A stretch of 47,406 nt of DNA from contig CAJUGD010000030.1 in the NCBI GenBank assembly GCA_910586205.1, forward strand, positions 1-47,406, given 5' to 3'. The notes below the pieces were generated by a model. That model was not told the DNA's origin. It searched no databases and was given only the letters and a program-made list of their open reading frames with translations. Below, in pieces: positions 7,116 through 15,954 of this stretch. This DNA comes from an uncultured Lachnospiraceae bacterium. Lineage in GTDB: Bacteria; Bacillota; Clostridia; Lachnospirales; Lachnospiraceae. Numbering within the stretch: position 1 is the stretch's first letter; each line of letters begins with the position of its first letter. A program made the position numbers and the translations under genes.

Positions 7116-7733
7116 TTATTCACTCCAATTCATTTCATTATCTGAAATTCCTTGTATTCTACATTCATTACAAACAATAGCTTTTTCTTCTTCATTTCCG
7201 ATGGTATATTTCAATATTTTGTTTTTGAAAACGATATATTTTGTATTATTGCATTTGAAATCAACAAACCAATTTACACCTTTTTCATGGTCTGCTATTA
7301 AAGCTCTTGAAGCTAATTCCGGGAAATTTGGAACGCTGGATGTAAAAAAAATAACAGTCCAATATTTGGGAACTCCACCAGTATTCCATAATTCAACTTT
7401 ATGAACCCGAATATAATCCAAAAGGGTTTCATCATCTATGCTTTCTTTAATCAACGCACCCTCATATAATTTTGCTCTCTCTTTTCTGATAGCATTATTC
7501 CCGCAAGTATAGACTTCTCTTGTTCCATTGATTGAAAGTTCATCTTTTAGCAAGACATCAACTGTTACTTGAAACAAATTGCTCAATATAATCAATTTTT
7601 CTGTTTCTGGAAGCGCAATATCAGCTTCCCATTTAGAAATAGATTGTCGGCTCACCTTACAGATAGCCGCTAGTTCTTCTTGTGAGTAACTATTTTCTTT
7701 TCTAAGTAACTGGATTTTTTCAGACAGTTTCAT
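7116..7733 (-). CDS. Xre-family transcriptional regulator with C-terminal sensor-like domain
   Basis: A 205-residue protein. Residues 5-60 form a Cro/CI-type helix-turn-helix (SQEELAAICKVSRQSISKWEAD, the typical recognition stretch). The remaining ~130 residues are an uncharacterised domain. Start ATG 7733 is preceded by AAGGAGGTG at 5 bases. It is followed 25 bases later by the 140-aa gene, whose tail looks related. Regulators of this shape often sit in conjugative elements beside the genes they control. AT-rich composition and nearby relics support an element origin. The target is unknown. Confidence 0.75.
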   Translation of the reverse strand: MKLSEKIQLLRKENSYSQEELAAICKVSRQSISKWEADIALPETEKLIILSNLFQVTVDVLLKDELSINGTREVYTCGNNAIRKERAKLYEGALIKESIDDETLLDYIRVHKVELWNTGGVPKYWTVIFFTSSVPNFPELASRALIADHEKGVNWFVDFKCNNTKYIVFKNKILKYTIGNEEEKAIVCNECRIQGISDNEMNWSE

Positions 7734-7891
7734 GGAAACACCTCCTTGCTTTCTTGTAGATTATAACAAATATAAATAATTAAGACTATCAACTTTCTCG
7801 TTCTTTTTCGCAACCTATAAGTGCAACTCATACTTATAAACGATATATGGGAAAAATAAGTATGAGATGGATTCCGTAGTAGTCGGCATTG

Positions 7892-8221
7892 TGACTTCAC
7901 AAGCTCGGCGGTGTAGTCATCCCCGGCAATGCGTATCACTTTGCGGCGGGTACAGACGGTTTCAAGCATAACCATGTCAATGTTGCTGTCCTGTGTCAGA
8001 TAGCGGTATTCGATATTGTCCTTTATGACTTCCTCCTAAGCCCGTACTGCGTCCATGTTTGTGTTGCCGTTTCCTTTCCGTTCCTGCGGCGCAGCCGTTC
8101 CCTCTGTTAAGGAAGTGAAAAGGATAGGAATGGAATGGGTATTTAATAGTTCTTTATTTAATTGTATTGGATTTTCCGATACCGGGTTTTCCGTTGTCGG
8201 GTTATCCGACTTTCGTCTGAA
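7892..8221 (-). pseudogene. Relic of an element replication initiator (RepA/DUF6017-like)
   Basis: Read on the minus strand, 8221-7892 gives RKSDNPTTENP, then NMDAVRA-stop-EEVIKDNIEYRYL, then LETVCTRRKVIRIAGDDY and TAELVKS. This is the linker and the start of the C-terminal domain of the replication initiator found on Tn916-like elements. A TAG stands where a Tyr codon is expected (between DAVRA and EEVI), and both the N-terminal replication domain and the final C-terminal part are missing. It is a dead fragment. The family assignment rests on the ETVC...RKVIRIAGDDY signature. Confidence 0.65.
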
Positions 8222-8288
8222 TTTTGGGTAAAAAATAGACGCTCATGTTTGAACGCCTATTAGCAAAAGTATTTAATTACAGATTAGT

Positions 8289-8820
8289 TCATTTCTCTAA
8301 GTCAATTAACAACTTGTCAAATTTTGTATATAAATAATCAGCGGGAATACCCTCACTCATTTTTATATCAATCATTTTAAGGAGATCAGAATTGTTAATG
8401 CTTAAAATCAATTTACCGTTTTCATGGAGAGTACCTCTGATTGCTTTATCTGCATTTAGGGAAGTGCCTTTACAAGAAACAATAATTTCACCACCTCTTA
8501 ATGCTTTTAGGTAAAAGTATTAAGAGGTGGTGTATATTTCTTTTTTGAGTTATTTCTTCTGTATAGTTCTTAAATTCAAAAATAATGTACTTTGAGTTGA
8601 AACATTGTAATATAGTAGACCATAAGCCGCTTACTTCGCTGTCTTTTATCTTACATATTAGGGCAAATCTGTATAAGTCAGCATTGGAAGTTTGCTGTCT
8701 ATGCCATAAAGAAAGTTCATTATCAAACAGATAATTGAATGTTTCATAGCAAAGATTTTCATATTCTGTATTGCTGTTTGAGTTTACCCAATTTGCTATA
8801 CGTTCCTTTAGCAGATCGCC
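8289..8820 (-). pseudogene. Fragmented restriction-nuclease-like gene
   Basis: The minus strand encodes a soluble protein with FALICKIKDSEVSGLW and KYIIFEFKNYTEEI; the E-F-K after a hydrophobic strand resembles the core of PD-(D/E)XK nucleases. Near 8545 the frame breaks. The family-like continuation (KALRGGEIIVSCKG ... ADYLYTKFDKLLIDLEK) resumes in another frame after an in-frame stop near 8525 and ends at 8289. The N-terminus is replaced by a transposase scrap. At least one frameshift and one truncation make it a pseudogene. The nuclease reading is an inference from the motif. Confidence 0.55.
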
Positions 8821-8904
8821 TTGTCTAATCTCTGGTGAAACCATCCCCATAACACGACGCAGGGTATCATGGGAAGGCGGACCATTCCTCAGTTCAATAT
8901 AGTT
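8821..8904 (-). pseudogene. ISAs1-family transposase scrap
   Basis: The minus-strand frame NYIELRNGPPSHDTLRRV then MGMVSPEIRQ matches the conserved N-terminal region of ISAs1 transposases (G-x-PSHDTLRRVMG). Only about 28 codons remain. The frame runs directly into the nuclease-like fragment, producing a chimeric open frame from 8850 to 8488 that is unlikely to be a real gene. Confidence 0.7.
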
Positions 8905-8943
8905 TCAATCATAACTCCTATCTCATTACCCACACAAAAAATC

Positions 8944-10851
8944 TCAGCCATCAATCCCCGCATTCCTTTCATATGCCTGCAATGACAAGAAATACCACAC
9001 AGCCAGTATCACAAATACCACCAGCACACTGATCAGATTCACTTCCAGCAGGCTGGTAAACATCATCTTTCCCAAAGCCCCCACAGAAAAGAGCGAAGAA
9101 ATTCCCATGACAAGAAAAGACAGTCCATAGGCTGCCATCAGCTCCATTGCTGCAGATCGCCTCAGTATTTTTTTATCAATCCCCATTTTCTTAAGAATCC
9201 CATAGCGCTCCTTTTCCTCAAAAGCATCATTATATACTTTCATAAAAAGAATACTTCCACTGGCCAGGATAAACACCAAAAACATAAAAATACAGATGGA
9301 ATAAAGAACCTTGATCCAGTCTATTTCATTGCTTTTTGGGTCAATGGCAACACGCATTGTATGATATTCTTTTGTATCCTCCACCAGCACATCCAGATTT
9401 TCACGGGCCTGCATGAAACGCTCCTCATCCCCTATCCGGTAGTTATAAGCAGTCAGCTCCTCCCCCAATGGCCGCAGCTGCTCATATTCCCGGTCATTCA
9501 GCACATAAAAGCTCATGCTTTCCTGAAGATATCCCAGATAGGGAACCGCAGAGTCTCCGGTTTGGCTGTAAGTTTTCCCGTTGACCTCCACTTTTATGTT
9601 GTTGTGTTCTGTGATCAGAGACAAAAGATACAGATGGGATATTTTATATACCTCATCCTCTCCGGGTTCTGGAAAATCCATCTCCAGCCCGGTATCCAAT
9701 GCAAGCTGCCTTAAAGAAGAATAAGCCACAAAAGCATGACGGCTGTAAAAATCCTCTGTCTTTACCAAAGATGGATCCAGACTTAGAATAGGGATTTGGG
9801 AGCTTAACAGGATGGGGCTTTCCTTCTCGATCTGTTCTCTGGCCTTCTTATCCATCTCCGTCCAGGTGCTTAAAAGCTGGAAAGTATAGGTATTTTCAAA
9901 CTGCACAATATTGTCATACCGGCCTTTCATGGCAAATCCCATGGCAAGGGCCGTGACAGAACACAGCATCAAAACAGAAACCATGGCATAAGTCCGATAA
10001 TTTTTCTTTATCCTAAAGATCATACTATTGATCCATAATGTATGCCCTCCTCCATAAAGAAATAATTTTCTTCCGGCCAAGGTCTGAAAAATCAGAGGAA
10101 TCAGACCGCCAAAAAGCAGATAAACTCCCACTGTTACCAAAATCACTGCCCCCAGCGCATTTCCCATTACATTGGCCCGCCCTTCCTTCATAGCCAATGC
10201 ATATCCATATGTCAAAGTCCCGGTTCCAAACACTGCCTTTATAAGCAGCGCCGGATATTTCTGCCTGACATATTCATTTTGCTTTGCTGCAGAGATCATT
10301 TCCAGCACACTGCTGCGCACAATGTTCACATATCCTTTCCCTGCAAACACCATATAGATCGCCAGGTAAACCCCACCGGTCACAAGAGCAGCCTTTAAGG
10401 AAGGCCAAAACCGTATCTCCACTGCCAGATCCGAAATCGCAAAAAGAATCATCTGGAACAGACCTGAAACCAGCATTCCCAACACCAATCCCACTCCCAG
10501 GGCAGAAAAACCGATCAGAATAATCTCTGCCAGGTATAGTCTTCCGATTTTTTGATTAGAAAGCCCCATAAAAACATAGATTCCAATTTCCTTCTTTCTG
10601 CGGGTCAGAAAAACATTGGTAGAATACCAGATAAAAAACACCATAAAACATCCCAGAATAAAGGATGTCATCTGAACCAGCATATTAATATATTCCCGAT
10701 TCCTGGTACCCAGCTCCTCAAAAGCATCCGAGCACAAAATATTCTGAAAATTCAGGAATACTAAAACAGTAAATGCCAAAGACAGTACCAAGGACAGATA
10801 ATTTTTAAAGCCACTTTTAAAGTTCAAGACGGCCAGCCTTATGATTCCCAT
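8944..10851 (-). CDS. BceB-like ABC transporter permease
   Basis: A 635-residue FtsX-type permease, the membrane half of a peptide-sensing and detoxifying ABC transporter. Predicted layout is a first helix (residues ~17-37), a cluster of helices to ~280, a large extracellular domain (~310-500) that in BceB proteins contacts peptide antibiotics, and three C-terminal helices. The NVFLTRRKKEIGIYVFMG stretch is the typical coupling region. It overlaps the upstream ATPase gene by 13 bases. The adjacent BceR/BceS pair makes a peptide-antibiotic stress role likely. The substrate cannot be read from sequence. Confidence 0.88.
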   Translation of the reverse strand: MGIIRLAVLNFKSGFKNYLSLVLSLAFTVLVFLNFQNILCSDAFEELGTRNREYINMLVQMTSFILGCFMVFFIWYSTNVFLTRRKKEIGIYVFMGLSNQKIGRLYLAEIILIGFSALGVGLVLGMLVSGLFQMILFAISDLAVEIRFWPSLKAALVTGGVYLAIYMVFAGKGYVNIVRSSVLEMISAAKQNEYVRQKYPALLIKAVFGTGTLTYGYALAMKEGRANVMGNALGAVILVTVGVYLLFGGLIPLIFQTLAGRKLFLYGGGHTLWINSMIFRIKKNYRTYAMVSVLMLCSVTALAMGFAMKGRYDNIVQFENTYTFQLLSTWTEMDKKAREQIEKESPILLSSQIPILSLDPSLVKTEDFYSRHAFVAYSSLRQLALDTGLEMDFPEPGEDEVYKISHLYLLSLITEHNNIKVEVNGKTYSQTGDSAVPYLGYLQESMSFYVLNDREYEQLRPLGEELTAYNYRIGDEERFMQARENLDVLVEDTKEYHTMRVAIDPKSNEIDWIKVLYSICIFMFLVFILASGSILFMKVYNDAFEEKERYGILKKMGIDKKILRRSAAMELMAAYGLSFLVMGISSLFSVGALGKMMFTSLLEVNLISVLVVFVILAVWYFLSLQAYERNAGIDG

Positions 10852-11609
10852 GAAAAATCACCTCCCATAGAAGTCTGTACGTCAATAATCCGATCATAAA
10901 ATTCTTTCCGGGCTGATCCTCTGCTGATCCGGCACTGGATCTGGCCATCGCTCAGCATATATACATCACGGGCATAAGACGCACAAAACGGGTCATGAGT
11001 CACCATTAAAATCGTTGCCTGGCGATCCTCATGGACTTTTTTCAGACATTCTAAAAGCTCTCTCCCTGCCTTAGAATCCAAGGCCCCGGTCGGTTCGTCT
11101 GCAAAAATGATCTCCGGCTCTGTGATCAGCGCCCGGCAGGCAGCTCCCCGCTGCTTCTGTCCCCCGGAAAGCTGATAAGGGTATTTTTGCAAATGCTCCT
11201 TCAGCCCAAACATTTCCGCAAGCTCTTTTGTCCTTTGGATGCACTCTCTGCCTGAAATCCTGCTCAAAGATAAAGGCAGCGCAATATTGTCTTCAAGGGT
11301 CATGGTATCTAACAGATTGTAATCCTGAAAGATAAATCCGATCTTATCCCGCCTTAATTCGGACAGCTCCTTATTGGACATTTTGGAAATATCCTTCCCA
11401 TCCAGTATTACCGTCCCTTGAGTTGGCTGATCAATGGTTGATAAAATATTTAAAAGTGTTGTCTTTCCTGACCCTGATGGTCCCATCACTGCAATAAAGT
11501 CATTTTTCAGGATTGTAAGATCAATTCCCCTCAGCACCTTGGTCTGAAATCCTTTGACTCCGTAATCCTTCACAAGCTTTCTGATCTCTGCAGCCTTGTT
11601 ATCGTTCAT
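10839..11609 (-). CDS. BceA-like ABC transporter ATPase
   Basis: A 256-residue ATPase of the MacB/LolD class that powers the downstream permease. Motifs: Walker A GPSGSGKTT (about 44-52), Q-loop FIFQDYNLLDTMTLEDN, signature LSGGQKQR, Walker B IIFADEPTGALD, then VTHD. The spacing and the DYNLLD sequence are typical of BceA. The start ATG 11609 follows AGGAGGAGAC. A 170-base gap separates it from bceS upstream, room for a promoter controlled by the neighbouring regulator. Confidence 0.92.
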   Translation of the reverse strand: MNDNKAAEIRKLVKDYGVKGFQTKVLRGIDLTILKNDFIAVMGPSGSGKTTLLNILSTIDQPTQGTVILDGKDISKMSNKELSELRRDKIGFIFQDYNLLDTMTLEDNIALPLSLSRISGRECIQRTKELAEMFGLKEHLQKYPYQLSGGQKQRGAACRALITEPEIIFADEPTGALDSKAGRELLECLKKVHEDRQATILMVTHDPFCASYARDVYMLSDGQIQCRISRGSARKEFYDRIIDVQTSMGGDFSWES

Positions 11610-11742
11610 CTCTGTCTCCTCCTTACAGATTTTCCTCTAGAGCGTGTCTAAAATGCAGGAATGTTTCTTCGTGTATTCTGCATCCTATGTGCCCTGCACA
11701 ACTCTGTAAGAAATATTGTAAAACAGATAAAAGAAAAAATCC

Positions 11743-11778
11743 TTACATTCAGATTACAAAATCCCTGCTCACATTACA
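11743..11778. promoter_or_regulatory. Repeated TTACA boxes upstream of the bceAB pair
   Basis: TTACA occurs at 11743-11747, 11754-11758 and 11774-11778, all in the same orientation. The first two are one helical turn (11 bp) apart and the third 20 bp further on. Same-face direct repeats are the usual binding form for OmpR-type regulators such as BceR. No clear -35/-10 pair was found here, so the boxes are a candidate only. Confidence 0.4.
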
Positions 11779-11779
11779 T

Positions 11780-12787
11780 TTACCTCCCAAAATAATCATT
11801 CTCCCTAAAGACAATCCAAAACCTGCTGTACTTCCCATACTCACTCTCCACCCCAATCTCATGTCCCATCTTTTTCATAATCTTCTCCGCCATATAAAGC
11901 CCCATCCCGGTAGACCGGTGTTTCCCATTATGATGATTTTCCCCGGTAAACCCTTTCTCAAAAACTCTGGGAAGCTCACTCTTTTGAATCCCCTGTCCAT
12001 TATCCTCCACAAATATCCTTATCACCGCCCTTTCCCTTTCTGCCCAAATAGAAAGGATAGGCCGAGTCTTTGCATACTTGACTGCATTGCTGATCAACTG
12101 GTCCAAAACATACACCAGCCAGGCCGGATCCGTATAAACCATCTCATCTCCCACATTCACCTTCATCTCAAACCTCTTTTGAATCAAAAAGAACTGATGG
12201 TTATGAATGGACATTTGGACGCATTCTTTTAACGATACCTTCCTCACCTGCAGATCAAACAGCGTCCCCTGAAGCCTGCACCCTAAAAGCAGGGATCCCA
12301 CCTGCTGATTCATCCGCTCAAGCTGCTCCTTCATATCATTCCGAAGCCTGTAATCCGAAATCCTCTCCCCCATCAAAAGTCCCGCAGACAAGGGAAGCTT
12401 CATCTCATGGCACCATTTTGCCACATAATCCTGTAATTCACAGTTTTCCCGAAAATGTTCCTCTAGCTGCTCCTCCAAAATCCTCACATCATGCTCAGCC
12501 AATTCCTGGTTCTCAAAATCATGATAAATCCGGCAGATCAATCCTTTCTGCCCCAGCAGCTTTTCAAGATTCTTCTTCTCCCCTGCAAACCGCCAAAAAT
12601 CCACAGCCCCCCACAGCATGAAAAAGCACAGCACAAGAACATCCAGATACAGAAGATACTCTGTCCTCCCACCCTGAATGAAAAAAAGAAAATAGAGATT
12701 AAATGCAGCAGAAATCCCTACACAGAATGCCGCATACCCCCATCTTCTTTTTCCATAAGCCCGAAAATGCCTCCAAATCAGACTCAT
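11780..12787 (-). CDS. BceS-like sensor histidine kinase
   Basis: A 335-residue intramembrane-sensing kinase. Two transmembrane helices (about 16-38 and 44-62) with almost no external loop mean that it cannot bind a ligand outside by itself. In the BceS family it senses through the ABC permease. The phospho-acceptor His 127 is in YVAKWCHEMKLPLSA. The ATPase domain shows N (QLISNAVKYA), G1 (DNGQGI) and G2 (STGMGLYMAEKI) boxes. Its gene follows bceR by 51 bases and precedes the ABC genes. Complete length for the family. Confidence 0.88.
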   Translation of the reverse strand: MSLIWRHFRAYGKRRWGYAAFCVGISAAFNLYFLFFIQGGRTEYLLYLDVLVLCFFMLWGAVDFWRFAGEKKNLEKLLGQKGLICRIYHDFENQELAEHDVRILEEQLEEHFRENCELQDYVAKWCHEMKLPLSAGLLMGERISDYRLRNDMKEQLERMNQQVGSLLLGCRLQGTLFDLQVRKVSLKECVQMSIHNHQFFLIQKRFEMKVNVGDEMVYTDPAWLVYVLDQLISNAVKYAKTRPILSIWAERERAVIRIFVEDNGQGIQKSELPRVFEKGFTGENHHNGKHRSTGMGLYMAEKIMKKMGHEIGVESEYGKYSRFWIVFRENDYFGR

Positions 12788-12838
12788 TTTTTCTTCACTT
12801 CCTTTTTTCGTATTCTGACCTGCCTGCCGGCTTATCCC

Positions 12839-13522
12839 TTAAGGCATCCAATACCCCTGCCCCTTTTTTGTCTGAATCACCTCCCTGCCGCATACAGCTC
12901 TCAGCTTTGCCCTCAGACGGCAGATTACCGTAGTCAGGGTTCCGTCAGACACATATTCCTCTGTATTCCACAGCTCCATCATCAGCTCCTCCCTGGCTGC
13001 CACGTCCGGCCTGATGCCTGCCAGTTTTTGAAATACCTGGCGCTCTAACTTCGTCAGTTCAATCTCATTTCCCTGAAAGAAAAGCATCTGCTGCTCCTGG
13101 TCAAAGTACAGCCCTTCTCCCAAAAAGATCCTCTCCCTGACCTTATATTCATAAGCCCTCCGCAGCATTGCCTGGATTTTTGCTTTTAAAAGCTCCAGCC
13201 GAAAGGGCTTTTCCACATAATCATCCCCTCCCTGAGCCATTGCCATGATCTTATCCCTGTCATCGCTGCGGCTGCTGATATAAAGAATAGGCACATCTGA
13301 TACCTGCCGGATCTGTCCGCACCAATAAAATCCGTCATAAAAAGGCAGATTAATGTCCATCAATACCAACTGAGGCATGTATTGGGAAAATTCCTCCAGT
13401 ATCTTGTCAAACTGACAGGCTTCTATGGTCTCATACCCCCATCGCCTTAAAAAAGAGCTGATTTCCCCTGCCAGCGCCTTATCATCCTCCACCAGCATAA
13501 TTTTCATTCTCTCATCGTTCAC
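12839..13522 (-). CDS. BceR-like OmpR-family response regulator
   Basis: A 227-residue regulator. The receiver domain has the acidic pair at 13-14, phospho-acceptor Asp 56 (LVLMDINLPFYDG) and Lys 105 (VEKPF). The C-terminal winged helix (about 130-225) is of the OmpR class. The start is taken as GTG 13522, seven bases after AAAGGATGAGG; an ATG at 13507 is the alternative. It lies only 18 bases after the NarL-type regulator gene, so two complete two-component systems appear to share one transcript. Likely target: the bceAB promoter region. Confidence 0.88.
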   Translation of the reverse strand: MNDERMKIMLVEDDKALAGEISSFLRRWGYETIEACQFDKILEEFSQYMPQLVLMDINLPFYDGFYWCGQIRQVSDVPILYISSRSDDRDKIMAMAQGGDDYVEKPFRLELLKAKIQAMLRRAYEYKVRERIFLGEGLYFDQEQQMLFFQGNEIELTKLERQVFQKLAGIRPDVAAREELMMELWNTEEYVSDGTLTTVICRLRAKLRAVCGREVIQTKKGQGYWMP

Positions 13523-13540
13523 CAGTCCGCCTCATCCTTT

Positions 13541-14173
13541 CTAATCAAGCTGATTCTTCACTGTAAATACAGCAAGCTGTGTCCGATCCTTCAGCTTCAG
13601 CTTCTCTAACAGCCGGGAAATATTATTCCGCACAGTCCCCTCTGCCAAAAATAACTCTGCTGCAATCTCTTTGTTGTCCATTCCCCTGGCTACACACCGC
13701 ATGATGTCCCTCTCCCTGTTTGTAATTCCCTCCACTGGATCCGGCTTTTTCTCTGCCAAAGCCATCTGCCGTCTCATTCCCTCAAACACACTGTCTCCAA
13801 ACACCCGGATACCGGCAGAAACTGCTTTCACAGACTGAATCAGCCTGTCATCCTCCATTTCCTTTAGGACATAACCATCTGCTCCGCTGTTCACTGCTGT
13901 GTGCACGGTTTCTTCATCATCAAAGGTGGTCAGCACAAGAATCTTTACATCAGGAAAATCCTCCTTAATCCGGCTGATTCCCCAGCCTCCGTCATACTCC
14001 GGCATCCGCATGTCCATAAGAACCACATCCGGCCTCTGATCCCTGCACAGCTCCCAGGCCTCCCTGCCGTTAGCCGCAAGCCCTGCCACCTCAATCTCCC
14101 CGGTCCGCACAAGAATCGCCTCCAGCCCTTTTCGTAAAATCTGAATATCATCAGCAATCACAACGCGAATCAT
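13541..14173 (-). CDS. NarL/LuxR-family response regulator
   Basis: A 210-residue regulator. Receiver: Asp 8-9, phospho-acceptor Asp 54 (VVLMDMRMPEYDG), and Lys in YVLKEM. Output: a LuxR-type helix-turn-helix at about 145-205 (ITNRERDIMRCVARGMDNKEIAAELFLAEGTVRNNIS, read here in two parts: the ITNRERDIM start and the EGTVRNN recognition helix). The cognate kinase gene ends 32 bases upstream. Similar pairs (LiaSR, DesKR types) answer to envelope or lipid state. The target is not evident, although the operon itself is an obvious candidate. Confidence 0.9.
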   Translation of the reverse strand: MIRVVIADDIQILRKGLEAILVRTGEIEVAGLAANGREAWELCRDQRPDVVLMDMRMPEYDGGWGISRIKEDFPDVKILVLTTFDDEETVHTAVNSGADGYVLKEMEDDRLIQSVKAVSAGIRVFGDSVFEGMRRQMALAEKKPDPVEGITNRERDIMRCVARGMDNKEIAAELFLAEGTVRNNISRLLEKLKLKDRTQLAVFTVKNQLD

Positions 14174-14205
14174 CCTTTTCCTCTCCTTTCCCTGTTTCCA
14201 AAGTA

Positions 14206-15951
14206 TCAGGGTTCCTGCTCCATGGGCAGCCAGATATAAATCTGAAATCCTTCTCCCTCTGACGACAAAATCCTGACCTGCCCTCCCGCTTCTGTCACCC
14301 GGTCCCGGATCCCCCGAAGCCCATTATCCTCCACAATACTCTGGCATCCCTGTCCGTCATCAAAAATATAAACCCGAAGGCCGTTTTCCTCAAATTTGAG
14401 AATCACATCCATGTGGCTGGCATGGGCATATTTCAGACAGTTGGTTATGGCCTCCCGTAAACACTCATATACGACTGTAGACAAATGAGAATAGGAAAGG
14501 CCATCCGTTCCCTGGACACTTACCTCCACATCCAATTCCTTTACACGCTGTGCAAGCTGATATACGCCCTGAGTCACCAGCTCTCCTTCCGTTCCCTGAC
14601 GAAGCTGATTAATCGAAATGCGCAGCTCCCGTATTCCCTCTACTGCCAGTTCCTGGGCCTGGGACAGATATTCTTCTATCCGGCCTTCCCCACTGCTTGT
14701 CTCCCCTTCTCTCACGGCCTCTTTTTCACTTATCTTCTCAAAACGCCTCTCACCCGCTAACTGAGTCAATTCCCCAAACCGTGTTATTTCCTCTTCACTC
14801 ACCGACTGGCTCCTTTCCCACTCCACCCGTGCCAGACGCACAAGGGACTGGATCATGGTTAAAGTATGGCCGGCCGTATCATGCACCTTTTGGGCAATCC
14901 GGTTCCTCTCCTGTTCTATGGCAAGTTTCTGGGCTGACACTGCCAGTTCCCTGCTCTGTCGCAGCCGCTCATAATACTCTCCCACATCCGTCAAAAGGAA
15001 AATCCCTGCTGCTGTTGCCCCGGTTTTGTCCCGCTGAATATACTGCTTCAGCCGGATTTTCCCTCCCCCGTCCAAGCTAAGCAGCAGATCCTCCAAAATC
15101 CTCTCCTTTTCCCTCTCCACCTGGATTCCCAGACCTTCAAGCCTTTCCCTCACTTTTTCAAAAGTATCTCCTTCGCAGATTCCAAGCCAGTCATTTGCTG
15201 CCTTGTTGCAGTAAACAATCATCCCTCTCTTATTATATACAGCCACACCCTCTGCGATAGAAGACAAGATCTGTTCAAACGTCAGCCCCCGCACATCCAG
15301 AAAATCATACCTAAGCACTGCCAGCACCATAAGAAATCCAGATAATGAAAAGGCCAGCGGCGTCAGATCAAAAGAGGTTTTCGCCCACCCTGAAAGATAC
15401 AAAACATTAAAAGCTAAAGGAACGGCCGCTGACAAAAGAATTACTGCCAGATGGACTGCAGCCACACGCTTCTTCCAGAACTCCCGAAGCACTGCCCCCA
15501 TGCCGCCTGCAACGCAGCAGTAGGTATAAGCCATATGGACGTAAAACATCCGGCCATACACCACGGCTTCTACCTCAAACTGCCGGTAAAACAGATGGTG
15601 GCGCTCATTTGTCAAAAATACCATGTAGTGCAGCAGAGCCAGACCAAACAGAACCAGCCAGACCGGCCTTGCCAATTTTTTCTTACAATATAAAAAAGAA
15701 AAGGCCAGCCAGGAAGGCCCGATAAAGCTGATACCCATGTAGGAAATGCCATATATGAGATATTTTATTCCCTTTGTCATGGGAAGTCCCAAAAACAGCT
15801 GGGGAATACACCAGACAATCACTAAAAGCTGGCATACTGCCAAAGCAGCAGCGGCCCCGCTTCTCTCTGCCTTCAAAAGAAGCCAGCCGCAGCTATAGGC
15901 AGAAAGCCCGATTGTAAACAGATATAAAACAAGCAGCAAAACCGAAATCAT
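14206..15951 (-). CDS. Sensor histidine kinase, 7TM + PAS + HisKA_3
   Basis: A 581-residue kinase. The N-terminal ~215 residues contain seven hydrophobic helices, like the 7TM module found at the N-terminus of some Firmicutes kinases. A PAS-like domain follows (about 222-325, EGVAVYNKRGMIVYCN), then the HisKA_3 helix with His 357 in NRIAQKVHDTAGH, and an ATPase domain with IFDDGQG and NGLRGIRDRV at the end. HisKA_3 kinases pair with NarL-type regulators, and one follows immediately. The start codon lies 3 bases after the MATE stop codon, so translation is coupled to the efflux pump. Confidence 0.88.
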   Translation of the reverse strand: MISVLLLVLYLFTIGLSAYSCGWLLLKAERSGAAAALAVCQLLVIVWCIPQLFLGLPMTKGIKYLIYGISYMGISFIGPSWLAFSFLYCKKKLARPVWLVLFGLALLHYMVFLTNERHHLFYRQFEVEAVVYGRMFYVHMAYTYCCVAGGMGAVLREFWKKRVAAVHLAVILLSAAVPLAFNVLYLSGWAKTSFDLTPLAFSLSGFLMVLAVLRYDFLDVRGLTFEQILSSIAEGVAVYNKRGMIVYCNKAANDWLGICEGDTFEKVRERLEGLGIQVEREKERILEDLLLSLDGGGKIRLKQYIQRDKTGATAAGIFLLTDVGEYYERLRQSRELAVSAQKLAIEQERNRIAQKVHDTAGHTLTMIQSLVRLARVEWERSQSVSEEEITRFGELTQLAGERRFEKISEKEAVREGETSSGEGRIEEYLSQAQELAVEGIRELRISINQLRQGTEGELVTQGVYQLAQRVKELDVEVSVQGTDGLSYSHLSTVVYECLREAITNCLKYAHASHMDVILKFEENGLRVYIFDDGQGCQSIVEDNGLRGIRDRVTEAGGQVRILSSEGEGFQIYIWLPMEQEP

Positions 15952-15954
15952 CCT

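Noticed and set aside
7730..7975. 81-codon minus-strand frame
   Set aside because: The first ~28 codons are the replication-initiator relic and the rest is out-of-family sequence, so I treat it as part of a dead gene.
8488..8850. 120-codon frame as an independent gene
   Set aside because: It is a fusion of a transposase scrap with a frameshifted nuclease fragment.
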